DNA of 64,000 nucleotides from Chrysophaeum taylorii (GCA_029834535.1 JAQMWT010000521.1:62001-126000); one strand, 5' to 3'; counted from the stretch's first letter, positions 1 to 12,020 are shown. The notes: generated from the letters alone by a model not told the origin. Numbers and translations: made by a program.

Positions 1-3000
1 GTTCAGGTCATCTCAAATTCAGGTCACCATCCATTTGACGTTCCATATCGGAAATTTTGTGTTGACTGCACTCTCCACAAGAAAAAGTTCCCGCACCCCC
101 GCAATTTAACGAAACAGCCATCCTTCGAAAAGACTTTCCAACCTGGGCATGTGATGGTGGATACATATCTATACTCTCCGAGTGGGGTCAATTCCGTCAC
201 ATTTTGGTCTTCAGGTGTCTTACTTCGAAGTTTTTGTTAGTGTACTTCTGTCGCACTACGAATGCTAGCGAATCCTGTAAAGCACTCGAGCTTGTTCGCA
301 ATTTCTGTGCTACCTATGTCCATGTGAAATTGAAACAAATCTACTGTGACTATTTTAAACCCTGTGTCCTATTTGTCCCAGTATGTTACAACTCCTTATC
401 GTGTTGAACTTGGCATTTATATGTCTGCTTCCCCGCCTTATTTACATGACTTTAATCATGAGGTAGAAGCCGCTGTTAGTCATATAGCAACTGCTGCGCC
501 CACTAGACTTAGGAGCCTACTGAATGTGTCATACAAGGGTCACCCTATAAAAGACCCTGCTCCACATTTTCCGTGGGCTGTAATTCATGCTGTTCAATCG
601 TATAATCTCCTTCCTAATGTCTCTCTCGAACGTATTTATAATAAAGTGTTAAGTACCCAACAAATGTTGTTGGACCAGTGTAATGTCCCCCAATAAGACT
701 ATCTAAAACCATTCGGTTCTGTATGTTATTTGCATTTGGAATCTAATGAGTTTCATAAATACGAACCTCGCTGTCGTCCCTACATCTACTTATGTGGCGC
801 TAATGTCATTAACCCGCTGGTTACACCCCATGTTAACCACTTAGCTGATGTTGTTCTCAATCCCGAGAACGGCCAAGTCCGTGTCTCTTCAAAACTTACC
901 TTTTTCCATACTTCACTTCTAAATCTCCTCCCGATTATGAACAATCCCCACCACCTGCACCTTCTCCTGAAATACCCTTTTATGTTCAAGGCAGTCCCAG
1001 TGATGCGTTGCAGAGGGGAATTGCTGTGTCACCCGACACTGAACACGAGAGGAGGGCTACCTCTACTCCAGCTCCAGCTCCAGCTTCAGTTCCTGCACCC
1101 GCCCCAGCTGCTCCAGTCGCAACACCTACGACACATGAGTTAGCACCAAATGCATTGCCTATCTTGCAAACATTTCGTGAGCTCTTTTCACAAGATGACC
1201 TTCGTCTCACTCGAGGTCCTAATCAACCTCAACCTCGCCTTAAAACCAATCTTCAAGCTGTACAAGCTCGCATTACCCCGCCGACGATGGAAGCGTATAA
1301 GCAAGCTGGTGGTACGCTCGTCGATTTCAAATATGATTTGTCCAAGCAATACATCACTGTCTTCGACCCCACCCTCCACTCCCTGCATGCTGCTAATGGC
1401 ATCCACTGGCTGGCTATGCCTCCAGAGGGGGAATTTACACAAGCCCTTCATCGTCACGTTCACCAAGCGCCATCGCAATCTCCTTCACGCTCATCTTCTG
1501 GTGTGTGTCAAGGCAGTCACATCCATCCGTCGGGTGCCACACCAGTTCTCCCTCTTGATGACCCTAGCCTCTCGGATTTCCACTTACCTCGTGCTCTTGT
1601 TCATTTAATCACTGAACACGCCCAAGCATTTCAAGTTCCTCCCGCTCAATACGCGTACGCTCTGCTAACGCCCCCATAATGGCACACAATGAAGCCCCCT
1701 ATGGAGCTTCAGAGCCCCACCTCTCCGACATCGAGGACTACATCAGCGAGCAGGCTCACTATATTGAGGCTCACCTCCACGCTGATCCTCTACTTGTAGT
1801 TCAACTAGTCGAAATTCCCGAACATACTACCGCTCACTCAGATGCTGATTCTTACGAGATCACCTATTTAACCCAAGATCAAGATCCTAGCACGGTCGGC
1901 TCTGATGAGTACAAGATCCAAGCTAAAGACATCAAGATCGATGAGTATGAGGTGACCTGCCTAAAAGGTCTTTCAGACGCTGATCGCAAGGCCTACATCT
2001 CCGCGATTTCCTAGGAGATCTTCGACATTGCTAAGTTCGGCTGCTTCAGGTTATCGCTGCCGATGGCCAACTCCAAGCCCATTGATACCCGGCTGGTGTT
2101 ACGTATAAAGACCAACGCCGCCGGCGAGTATCTCAAGCACAAGGCAAGATTGGTGCTAAGGGGGTTTCTCGCTTCCCTCGGTACCGACTTCTTCAACACG
2201 TTCAGCCCGATGGCGCAACTCACCGGCATCCGTCGTGTCCTAGCTCTAGCTGCACATCTTCGGCTTCCCGTCTATTATATAGACGTGGCCAACACGTTCG
2301 TCCAAGCCCCCATCGATTCTCATGTCTATGTTGAGTTACCGCAAGGCACTCACTTCATGGATCCTGAATATGCTAAGTACCAAGGACGTCGTCTTCCCAA
2401 GCTGCTCAAGTCGCTTTATGGACTACGACAGAGCCCTGCGCTCGGGAATCAAACAATTAGTGGTTTCTTTGACGCGCTAGGCTATCATCGCTTTCGGACG
2501 GACACACGTATTTATGCGAAAATCCGAGATGACGCTACTTTCTTGTTATGCACTCTATCCGTGGATGATGTTGTTGTCATTTGCACTTCAGAAGTCCTCC
2601 GTCTCGAGTTTCAACAAGCTATGAAAAAGAAATATTCCGTCGAAGAGTTCGAAAAAGTTCACGCGCTCTTGGGTATGCGAGTAACGCGCACTACAGATGG
2701 TTCTATTTCACTGGATTGTCAAGCTAAACTTGATGCCATTTTTGAGGAGCACTCTATTTTTAAAAATTACGACCATCTTCGACCCCCATGTCTCCTTCAA
2801 CTGTTTATAAAACTGAAGAGCCGTCCACAGAGACGGAAGAGTTCATCCTCCACACTTTCTCGACACTTCTGGGTAAATTAACTTTTGTACAGCTAGCCTG
2901 CCGACCAGGTCTTTCTCAAAGTCTAAGTCGCTGTTCCCGTGGAATGCATGGTCCTTCCTACCTGCACGTCCAGATACTAGCTGGAGTGTTTCGCTATCTC

Positions 3001-3735
3001 CGTAAGCCAGAAAATCGCAATCTTCGCCTATGGTATTACTCACAGTCCTCCGCGCTAATGGAGCACTTACGTACTATTGTTGGCAATCGCTCAGATATGG
3101 CAACCATGCTAGATTACACTGATGAACAAGTGGATTCCGGTAATTTTGATCCACTGGTTGCATTTGTGAATGCTGATAATGCGCCTTCTTATGAACATGA
3201 CCGTAAAAGTACAACTGGTTGCGCCATTTTCGTATTTGGTTCCCTGATAACTTGGAAGTCTAAGCTACAGCCCATAACAGCCACGTCCACTCGTGAGAGT
3301 GAACTAATTGCTGTCAGTACTTGCGCTGATGACGTGGTTTGGTTACGTAAACTGCTAACGGAAATGGCTTTCGCTATAAATCCCCGATACTATCTTCGCC
3401 AACCTTCAGGAAATGATTCGTTACTAGATTATGATGCCCATGACAATCCTCTACCATCGGATATGTCATTCATTCGCAACAGTCCCATCCTTGGAGACTC
3501 GGCTTCTGCTATCCATTTGTCAAATAACCCCGACAGTGCGACCAAAGCTAAAGCCATCAGCACGCGCTGGTTTCGTATTCGCGACTATGTCCAGCTAAAA
3601 CGAATTCGGCTGCACCACATTTCTGGTACCCAAAACGTTGCCGACGGATTCATTCAGCCCTTCGGCGCTCCTCTTTTCTCCACGTTTCGTACGTTACTTG
3701 GTTTACAACAACCCATCGTCCAGCAAGACGATTAA
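1..3735 (+). mobile_element. Ty1/copia pol fossil (integrase, reverse transcriptase, RNase H)
   Basis: This is the pol region of a Ty1/copia LTR retrotransposon, entered from the left edge of the window, so its 5' end is not visible. Parts in order: integrase-like sequence about 1-700; a Pro/Ala-rich linker about 1000-1680; reverse transcriptase of the copia (RVT_2) type about 2063-2780, with the family signatures KARLVLRGF, FSPMAQLTGIR, VYVELPQG, LYGLRQSP and a DD-containing active-site strand (LSVDDVVVIC); and copia-type RNase H about 3100-3700, with DRKSTTGCAIFV, TSTRESELIAVSTC and the terminal HISGTQNVADG. The order IN-RT-RH is diagnostic of copia rather than gypsy. The element is broken, with several interruptions. 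No LTR was found in the window. Its base composition is more AT-rich than the flanking DNA downstream of 5740. Confidence 0.9.
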
Positions 3736-3737
3736 GC

Positions 3738-5740
3738 CTTACCCTCATCTTTATGTCCGCAATGACATTAAACTAGACCTCGCAGCAACGGAATTGCTAA
3801 AAGTTGTTTCATGATGCGGCTCGCTCTGATAACAATATTTCATCATCTTACACATAAATCCCTGATTGCTGAAGATGAATGCTTCAAAGAATAACGCCGA
3901 CGCCAAGCGTCGCCATACTTTGCTTTCCCGTGGACGTGGTGGTATTTCCACCTTAAATTCGTTAACTCCTACATTCTTTGGTGCTGGCTCCCCAATCGCC
4001 AGTTCTTATTGCAGGAGACCGTATTATCTTTCGGTCGCGATGGCTGCTCCACCAGTCACTCCGACGGCAGAAACAGTCCTAAAGACTGTGGATAAAATTC
4101 CTTCTATTTTGGACGCTTACGTTTTGGCGAAACATGCTATAAGTTCGAGTTGACAGCTATGTTGGCCGGAAATGTGTTCTTTAATAATAATCAATTAACC
4201 AATTTCTTCTTACCGCCCCCTGATGATAAAGAATGTTGGTCGCAGCAATCTGTCCAACAAATTATTACAGGAGCGCATGACTCTGGCGACGCGAGCAACC
4301 TTTGTTATCTCAGTTCGCTGATGTGTATCAGGTCCAAAAGGATCAAGAACGCACCTAATGTACCTGCCAGCAATGGCATACGAATTCTCAAGTTTCCTCC
4401 TATAAAGGGAGTTGTCAAGACGCACATTCTCTGTACTAAGTGCCTTGCTAAAACTGAAGCACCTGGTACGCCACTCATTCTCTCGACACTGGTTCTGAGG
4501 ATGCGTTTAAGTCAAAGGATATTGATAAAATAATTGACGACCACCTGCAATCAGATGAACACATCGCGCACTGTTTTGATGTACCCCGTCCAGTCTATCT
4601 CGATGTCTGCGCAATATGCAACTTGTCCAAGCAATGCATTCCCAAAATGAGGTGCTGCTTTGATAAACCCAACTTGTCTTGTGCGGATGAGCAACCTGCT
4701 CATATCCGTGCTGCAATTTTGCGCTTTGGGAAGTCTATTCCAATCAACAAACAACTTAAAGAAGCTACCTTACACCACTTGTCAGCTAGGAATGTTAATA
4801 ATTCCGACTTCTTAGTAAATCCTGACGACGATAAAGGTGATTTACTCTTTCAACTCCCTATATTACCGATCGTAAGTATCGAGGTCCTCATTGTCTGCTG
4901 GTCTCTGCTACATTCTATGGAGGACAAATGCCCTGTCGTCAGTAACCCGGGCGAGTTACTCGAGGTTCTCATCGAATCTTTCGTCTCTGGTGTTCTACGA
5001 CAACTGGAGCTAAAAGGATCCTCTAAACATATTGCACTGCCCTCGTTACTGGATTATTTCTCAGAGCTTGTGCCTGATCATCAGACAGCATTCAAAAATG
5101 TTCTTGTTCAAGTTGGATACCCTTCAACGATTGTTGACGCGTTTTCTACTTCAAAACCGACTGAAGATGAACAGGTACTCGCTAAATTCAGTACCTCTTC
5201 TGTGGACGAATCCTCCGACAGTACCTCTGATGCAATAGAGGCACTCGAAACTAAAGTCAATGATTTATCACAAACTGCCATCAACCTACAGGATAAACTA
5301 TCAACAATGCAAGGGTCTAATGACCAACGTACTGCTAGAATGAAACAGTTTAACAAACTTACTGCTAAAGTGGAAGAGTTTAATGCACAGCTCACCGACA
5401 ATACCAAGAATTTGAAGCTCTTAAACGGTCGTCTATACGATCAACAGGTTGAATTGGAGTCGCAGCTCACCGATAATACCAAGAATCAGACGCTCTTAAA
5501 TGATCGTTTGTCGGATCAGCAGGTGCACCCGTATGCAACCTTAACGCAGCTATTGGCCTGCATGAAGCCATGTCCGATGCAACTAATAATTTAACATCTG
5601 GTTCTAATCTTCGTGTCGTGCAACCTGCTGCTGCTCTCTCTTATGTATCATCTGCTGAAGATGAGGAGGAGGAGGACAGCGACGCCGAATTCGAGCGCGA
5701 GATCGGCCATGGTCGTCGCCGCCGTCGGCGACCCAGTAGA
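3738..5740 (+). other. coiled-coil and acidic/Arg-rich coding stretch downstream of the copia pol
   Basis: Three open stretches follow the copia RNase H on the same strand with similar base composition: about 3866-4153, 4150-4533 and 4623-5594. The last encodes about 320 residues: a possible hydrophobic patch (VSIEVLIVCW), a Ser-rich linker and then a coiled coil. The coiled coil contains a short internal duplication around SQLTDNTKN, encoded near 5390 and 5460. Beyond it the DNA still reads as an acidic run (DEEEEDSD) followed by an Arg-rich, RGG-like tail near 5660-5740. Coiled coil plus basic tail suggests a gag/nucleocapsid-like part of a neighbouring element. An extra ORF downstream of pol, as in Sirevirus-type copia elements, is the alternative. 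No domain is recognised. A CTTACCCTCATC motif lies at 3738-3749, just after the pol end. Confidence 0.4.
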
Positions 5741-7830
5741 GGTGGATAATTTCATTTTCGCCATGACCCCCACCACACCCGCCCTCTCTATATCGCTAAC
5801 ACACTACATACACGCCTGTCAAGTGCTGTCCCTGCGTCGAAGGAGACAGGACGCAGAGAGGACAAGCACTTCTACCACTGCGACAAGGACTCCGCCCAGG
5901 TGACAACAAATTTTGTGTAACCAAAAACCAACCAGCTCCCCAAAGCAGCTCCCAGGGACCCCACCGACACTCCGGGAGCTACAGTCATGCTTATTTCGAC
6001 ACCTAGTCTGGCTCGCCATCCTCTCCTTGCTCATCGCTGGTACTTTTTTGTGTCGGGTACTGCTAGACATTACCCCACACCATACCACGGTCACGTTAAA
6101 CTGGGGTATGGCGTGCCCCAGGTCCGAAAGGAGAGTGGTCGGGATTGCGCCTGAGCGTCTCACATCGCTCGTTGGTCGAGTTCGGTCCATGGTGCGGCCC
6201 TGGCAACAAAAGTGTAATTTTTAGTGTCGGTCCGCCTGTACTTTTCAATATATGAGGACACCGGACACTAACCAATAGCGTCTTTGTGTGGGTACTCAAA
6301 GGCCCTGCTGCGCCGCCTACTAATCTGCTAAGCACATCTCGCTCGCAAGTGGTGACGACGACGAGCGGAAGAGGAGGCTCGGGCGGAAGAAGAGGCTGGA
6401 AGACGTCTTACACGTTGTTAAACGTCGTCGCGTCATTGCGCTCGTGGATTGCGACGAGCGGGGCGCCGCGGCACGCCGCGGGCCCACGCCGCTTCCTTTT
6501 GTCCGCCTTAACCTTGTGTGTCCGCCTAAACGTGCGAGCGCATAGCTTTAAGATACATTATTCTTTTGGCTCGGAAACGGGAGTTCAGAGGGGCGCAGAG
6601 GTCAAGCGGGCGCATATAGGCACGCAGGTCGGCAAACTATTTTTTGACCGTGGTGGTGCTGGCGACAAGGCCAGGGCTGGGGAACGGGGTGAGATTGGTG
6701 AGATCCTCGGGGTACCGTCCTTGCTACGGAAGAGGTTCGCGTCGAGCTCGGGGTCGTCGGGCGTGTTGAAGGTAGCGGTCGCCTTTTCCCAGAACTAGTT
6801 GGTGTCCTCAACGTCTAGCTCAGCCCACGTTGCCGTCTGGTCCCGTATGAGAAAGTCTGCCCCCAGCTTGACAAAGACGCTGACCATCCGCGGGCGGCCG
6901 TGCCGGCGAGTCCAGTGCTGAGTCGCACGAGGTGGCGGCGAATTCGGGCCAATATGAGTGTGCGACGGCTGCGTCCGTACCGGCGCCGCAGCAACACCGA
7001 GCGCAGCTGGTCCCGGTATGACCGTGTACACGGTGCCCGCGCCGGTCTCGTTCCAGTCGTCGTCCTCATCGTTCGGTGATTCATGCCTCGCAAGCCAGTC
7101 AGTCATTGCCTGCCAGTTCCAATTCGAGGCGCGCGTCGCTTTCTTTCCAGAATTTGAGCCCCTCGCGCTACCTCCGTCTTCAAGGAAGTGCTGTCAGGGC
7201 ACGTAGCAGGCGGATATATCAGGCCTGCTTGGTCATTGGGGTCCACCCAGGCGCGATCGACCGCAACGCCAACCGCTTCTGCTCTCGCGACACCCCCCGA
7301 GCCATCAACTTGGCTTTTGAAACAACTTCGATCGACATTGAGGGTTGCCTCGCTTGGGCTCGAAAATAAGGGCCTGAAAATCAAAGATGACCAAATCGAA
7401 CTTGGCAAATCCTGCAACTTCGATGATTTGAAGCGTGTAGAGAACGGCCTTAGCTTTCTAGTAGTTCGGATATATCCATGTTTTTCTTTCAACACCTCTT
7501 AGACAACGAGCCACATATCTTCCACGACCACTGCCGCCACTTCGCGGTCATCCAGCGCCGCCAACCCGACCACGACTACGCCGCCACCACTTCTCTGTCA
7601 TTCGTCATAATATCCGAGGACTACGATCAATTTGAGTCGCGACGGCCGCCACCACAGCCATATGCTCGATGATCCAGATACCTTTGATGGCGGCTTTTTG
7701 CAGCAAACTGTAGCCAAACCGATATATTGTATGAGCAACATAAAAAACTATGCACCTATGCGCAATGCGGGGGCGGTGAGCGACCAACGATCTCGGCCAT
7801 GTCGAGCGAACGGTTAAGCTGTGCGCCCAC
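5741..7830. other. intergenic region without a recognised gene
   Basis: About 2.1 kb that yields only short, mutually overlapping open frames. The best coding-like signal is on the minus strand between about 7495 and 6600. Several stretches there have ordinary amino-acid composition, for example MVSVFVKLGADFLIRDQ and, further on, ATATFNTPDDPELDANLF. They are interrupted and match no family I recognise, so a degraded element is possible. No RNA gene or long repeat was seen. Confidence 0.3.
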
Positions 7831-7835
7831 AGCCA

Positions 7836-10800
7836 CTACCAAGTGCAGCCGCAAAAAGTACAACGTTGTATGTCCAGATCACATCTTTCGGTGACTGTGC
7901 GCCAGTCACCGTGCAGTACGTATGGTGCCCAAAAGTACGGCGACTTGAAGTTGCGATTTTTACGCAATTGAAGCATGGCATGTTGCAGAGCGCGCGCTTT
8001 ATCCATCGGACACCGCTCGCTCAAGATGAGCGAATAAAAGCAGCTCATGACATCTGCAGTAGCCGCCTCATCCGATTTCCACAGGGTTGCCAAGATCGCG
8101 CTGGCACCAGCAAAGTGGAAGGAAGGAATCAACCCTAGTGGTTCGTCTCCTATATTGATTTCATTTGCTCCACTTTCGCAAGCAGCTAGCGTTACGAGTT
8201 CTGCATCGATTCCTCGCAGGTCGAACACCTCACTCGCAGTCAACACTTCCATCCCGTACAATTTCAGGTGCGATTGCATAGGGTTTTGCGGTGAGAATAT
8301 AGCATGGCCATTAAAGTGGATGTGGCTTGCACCTTTGCTGTGGTCTGCAAATGATTGAAGATTGACACCCTCACCAATAAGAGAATGAAAGCCAAATTCC
8401 GAAGCAAGCCGCTCGACGCTCTCAAGAGCTTTGCGGCGATCTCTTGAAGGATCACCAAAGGCAACAAGACGGCGTCGCTTACTTGCGCCACCTTTGTCCT
8501 GGCGCAGTCGGGCATAGCGCAAGAGACTCAAGCTCATCGTATACACAACGGGATTGCGCTCGATCAACAGTCGACCTGAAAGCTCAAGTGCATGGAATGG
8601 GACTCTGTGCAGACAGTCTGATGGAGAGAGTACAAGAAGGTCGCCCTCGCGGGTTGCATGCTCGAGTGGGCGAATGAGTTCATTGAGCCTTTGCCATCGT
8701 TCAGGCTCGTATATCAACGCTTCATCGTCCATCGCATCTTTGATTGTTTCTCGTGCAATTCTTCGTGTCATTTGTAAGCGTTCTACAAAAACAGGTGAGC
8801 GCGAGCTTTTGATGAGAACAAATATGCCCTCATCAAATACTGTCCAGTCGATTGCAGTCCACGTACTGCCGTCTGCCATCTGCATGTCCTGCAATGAAGA
8901 TCCGTCAATCGTAGACCCAGAACAAGCCTCGATGTATTGCTTTAGATATGCATCCTCATTCATCTTCTGGTAGACCGCACGCAGTTCATCTAAAAGGGGT
9001 CCGCGCTCTTCCAGTTGCCTTCTTGAAACACGCGCAGCGAGGTCTCGTTCCTGTTGCAGCACACCGCGCGCTTCACTCGTGGCAGCTTCCAGAAAGCGAG
9101 TGAAGACCCGACGGCCAAGTCCAACGATGTCAGTCAGACTCCGAGCCTTGGCATGCTGCACCACACTCCAAACGTCGTCGGCACGCTTGTAAGAGAATAG
9201 AATTGTAAACTTCAAACAGTATACTCGCCGACTCTCTGCGACGAAGTTCTGCTTTGCTCGCTGCGTTTGTCGAACGTCATCGTGAATGCCGAACTCTCGT
9301 CGAATGTCGTCGTAAGTTTCAGCCGCATGGTCAAGGAATTTGAGGGCATCCCAGTCGTAGCAGGGTTTGGACAGTTTAATCGATGCTTTGTAAAAAAGCA
9401 GGGCCAGCATGTAGTGAGTATTCCCCAATTCTCGGCGCATGGCCGTTCCCTGGTAAAATCGCGCGGCATCTAGCAAGAGTGCACGCGCATTGTTGAGTGC
9501 ATGTAGGAGCTTGCCAAGTGGTGTTGTATTGACGGCATTGAGCGCCATGACCCCAAGAATATAGCAACAGTTAGCTGCATGGTACTGCATGTTCTGAGCT
9601 CGACAGAGAGAATGAGCCTCATACCAGGAGCTGCGGGTCAAATCATGCTCACCCTGCATTTCAAAAACGACTGCTCGTAGTTGAAGCAACTCGGCACGCT
9701 TACTCACTTTCTTTTTGGTATCCAAGAGACTCGGAAGTTCTGCCTCGGCCTGCTCGTAATCTGCAAGTGCAGATTGGAGAAAGTCGCGCCGTTGCCTACT
9801 ACCAAGCTCTGCGCGACGTGCCTGATTCACAAATATGTGTCCTCTCAGCAAAAGCTTCCCAATCGCGTCATCACGACGGTCCGCAGAGACGTCTTTCTCG
9901 ATCCATACCGCCAGCATGTTACGTGCGCACTCGCAGTTGCGTTCAGATGACATCGACCCGAGTTGGTTTGCCATTACAACAATCACGTTGGATGTCTGCT
10001 CAATCGCTCCACACGCCTCAAACTCAAGCCAGGCCGTGACTCCATAAAGCAAGGTCATTTGTGTATCATTGACAGATGCATAGGCGGATGCGGTCAATAG
10101 TTTGAATTGCGCCTGGTTAACGCTTTGGATTCCTGGAAGACGGGCGGTATGTGATGCCAAGAAGCCGAATTCGGGTAATTGATTGTCTTCTTTTGTTTGT
10201 TTGTCAAGAAGTTTCCGGCAGTAAGACACAATTAGTTTGTTGTGCATTGACTCTCTGCAAACCCTGATCGCCTCTGAGAACATAGCGCTACGTTGGTAGA
10301 GAGAGGCGATCGTCAGCCGGTGGAGACTTCGGGCAACGCCCATCCCACACGTTTCTGCGAGAGCTATGGACCTTTCAAGGAACTGCTTTGCAACGTTATT
10401 CTCGCCATTTGTATGGGCAAAAGTCGATGCATCACGAAGTGCACCTAACATGCCGCTGTAATAAGAGATGGCCTCGTACGCAGAGATGACGCCGTTCAGC
10501 GTAGTCACTGAGCTTCCAAGTCTCTCCATAGTCACGAGCGCAAGTTGCCGATCGGCGTCTATTCTTCCGTGACCGTGACCAGCGGCATCGAACAATTGGC
10601 GAGCACGCTTGAGCGGCTGCTCTATCTCCTCTCTGCTACACGATGTTTGTCGACGTTTTTCGCCGAGGGCAAGCAAAGCGCGCGCAGCAAGCACAGGCGA
10701 GTCAGCTTGGAGAAATTCGCGAGAAAGGGCATGAAGTCGGTTACAGCTTGCTTCAACAGGCTCAGACATCGCCAGAAGCAGTTGCGCTTCCATCGCGAGA

Positions 10801-11420
10801 TATCGCCGTGCAGATGATTCTTCCCCAAGCCCGCTAATCGCCTCTTTCATGCGATCAGCGTACTGTCGCTTTGCTCTCGCGTAGCACCTATCTCCGACGC
10901 GAAGAAAGGCAACGGAAGCAGTTAGTTGCATCCGCGCCAACATGTACTGCGCCTCAACCCAGTCTCCCTTCTCAACGCATGTCACATCAACAAAAGCAAC
11001 GAATGTCTCGGCGACAGAGACCAAACTCAATTGGTCGTCAAAGCGAAGGATTTCGATTCGTAAGCGTTCGAGCACGTGTAACAAAACGTCGCCCGCCGTG
11101 CCGCTTGTCCGCCAGTCGACTCGACCCGCCGTCGTGCTCGCTTCGTGATACCGACCTTGAGCTTGCAACGCTCTCGTGAGAATCAAATTCGTGGATGGAC
11201 TCGCTAAGATGGGAGAGTCAAGCGGGATTTTTTCTCCGATGACCTGGTAGTGGCCGAGATGCAGGAGCTGCAATAGTTCCTCATTCGAGAGCGTAGGGAC
11301 TATTTTGTGCGGGCGGCACGTCATGGTCGCGCAGTGGCAAGGGCACCAGAGACGATGCACTCCTGTAGCCTTCCAGTCCGAACCACTGATAAGGAAAACA
11401 AGCACACGCGCATGCTGCAC
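7836..11420 (-). CDS. TPR-CHAT protein (caspase-like CHAT protease domain)
   Basis: A single 1194-codon frame without introns. The N-terminal two thirds is almost entirely helical, TPR-like sequence with recurrent Ala/Leu/Tyr patterns (about residues 90-800). The C-terminal ~300 residues form a CHAT domain, a caspase/separase-clan fold. The expected catalytic pair is present: His1039 in HIHFNGHA (codon near 8305) and Cys1081 in LAACESGA (codon near 8179), 42 residues apart as usual for CHAT. It is followed by the conserved GASAILATLWKSDE strand and ends with a typical HGDWR tail. Met1 may not be the start: Met33 (near 11324), just before the helical region, is equally plausible. In bacteria and fungi TPR-CHAT proteins act as regulated proteases, often in defence or cell-death pathways. 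Substrate and role here are unknown, and the neighbours (repeats) give no clue. Family assignment is strong; function is open. Confidence 0.93.
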   Translation of the reverse strand: MQHARVLVFLISGSDWKATGVHRLWCPCHCATMTCRPHKIVPTLSNEELLQLLHLGHYQVIGEKIPLDSPILASPSTNLILTRALQAQGRYHEASTTAGRVDWRTSGTAGDVLLHVLERLRIEILRFDDQLSLVSVAETFVAFVDVTCVEKGDWVEAQYMLARMQLTASVAFLRVGDRCYARAKRQYADRMKEAISGLGEESSARRYLAMEAQLLLAMSEPVEASCNRLHALSREFLQADSPVLAARALLALGEKRRQTSCSREEIEQPLKRARQLFDAAGHGHGRIDADRQLALVTMERLGSSVTTLNGVISAYEAISYYSGMLGALRDASTFAHTNGENNVAKQFLERSIALAETCGMGVARSLHRLTIASLYQRSAMFSEAIRVCRESMHNKLIVSYCRKLLDKQTKEDNQLPEFGFLASHTARLPGIQSVNQAQFKLLTASAYASVNDTQMTLLYGVTAWLEFEACGAIEQTSNVIVVMANQLGSMSSERNCECARNMLAVWIEKDVSADRRDDAIGKLLLRGHIFVNQARRAELGSRQRRDFLQSALADYEQAEAELPSLLDTKKKVSKRAELLQLRAVVFEMQGEHDLTRSSWYEAHSLCRAQNMQYHAANCCYILGVMALNAVNTTPLGKLLHALNNARALLLDAARFYQGTAMRRELGNTHYMLALLFYKASIKLSKPCYDWDALKFLDHAAETYDDIRREFGIHDDVRQTQRAKQNFVAESRRVYCLKFTILFSYKRADDVWSVVQHAKARSLTDIVGLGRRVFTRFLEAATSEARGVLQQERDLAARVSRRQLEERGPLLDELRAVYQKMNEDAYLKQYIEACSGSTIDGSSLQDMQMADGSTWTAIDWTVFDEGIFVLIKSSRSPVFVERLQMTRRIARETIKDAMDDEALIYEPERWQRLNELIRPLEHATREGDLLVLSPSDCLHRVPFHALELSGRLLIERNPVVYTMSLSLLRYARLRQDKGGASKRRRLVAFGDPSRDRRKALESVERLASEFGFHSLIGEGVNLQSFADHSKGASHIHFNGHAIFSPQNPMQSHLKLYGMEVLTASEVFDLRGIDAELVTLAACESGANEINIGDEPLGLIPSFHFAGASAILATLWKSDEAATADVMSCFYSLILSERCPMDKARALQHAMLQLRKNRNFKSPYFWAPYVLHGDWRTVTERCDLDIQRCTFCGCTW

Positions 11421-11446
11421 ATGCCAGTCCTATAGTCGTCTCTAGG

Positions 11447-11640
11447 CGACCCCTAGGTCTGAAAAACTCGGCCCTAATCTGAGTCTCGCGGCTGGGCAGA
11501 ACTTTTCTAGCTAAAAGCTTTTGCGTGTCGGTTCTGTGGGACCCCTAGGTCTGAAACTAGGCCCTAATCTGAGTCACGCTGAGTCGTCACCTTGGCATGC
11601 TAATCTTTGCGTGTCGGCTCCCCGTATCTTTGTGTGGGGA
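11447..11640. repeat. imperfect direct duplication of about 95 bp
   Basis: The sequence around CCCCTAGGTCTGAAA and GCCCTAATCTGAGTC occurs twice, near 11450-11490 and 11541-11575. Each copy is followed after a spacer by a GCGTGTCGG stretch. The block lies between the 5' end of the TPR-CHAT gene and the (CTAA)n tract. Confidence 0.6.
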
Positions 11641-11642
11641 AA

Positions 11643-12020
11643 TCTAACTAACTAACTAACTAACTAACTAGTTAACTAACTAACTAACTTCAGACCTCTC
11701 CCGAGTCGAGTGACCCTAGGCATGGGAGCCAGAACATGGGAGCCAGGCCGCACCGGCAGGAGCCGGTGCGGGCGCACCGGCAGGAGCCGGTGCGGGATCT
11801 CAGAGGAAACAAATCGCGCAGTTGGGGCAGAGGCGAGGGACGAGGACGGACATGTTGATGGCGGACCCCCACTGCGCGCGGTCTTGTGCGAGGTCGTGCA
11901 AAAGCGTCCCAGGCCGCGAACGTGTCGGTACACGAACAATCAACCTGTCCGTCGCGTTCTGTCCAACCGAGTGAACCCTATCCCAGCGCGGACTTTCCGG
12001 GTGCTATCCGGCCAGCCCGT
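11643..12020 (-). repeat. dispersed repeat copy A, with outward (CTAA)n tract
   Basis: Read on the minus strand this is the same element as 16437-16762, with strong similarity over about 330 bp, ending in GGGAGAGGTCTGAAG followed by (TTAG)n. On the plus strand it therefore begins with (CTAA)n at 11643-11690. Copy A also has an internal duplication of a GCACCGGCAGGAGCCGGTGC palindrome near 11750-11795. Its inner end abuts the Ty3/gypsy fragment at about 12020. Short frames inside it appear in several phases and do not look like a gene. Confidence 0.75.

Noticed and set aside
7836-11420. Part of a CRISPR-linked TPR-CHAT (Csx29-like) system
   Set aside because: No CRISPR array or Cas gene is present and the locus is eukaryotic; only the domain architecture is shared.
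11643-11690. (CTAA)n and (TTAG)n tracts as telomeric sequence
   Set aside because: The tetramer tracts are short, internal and always joined to the same repeat family (A, B, C), so they are element tails.
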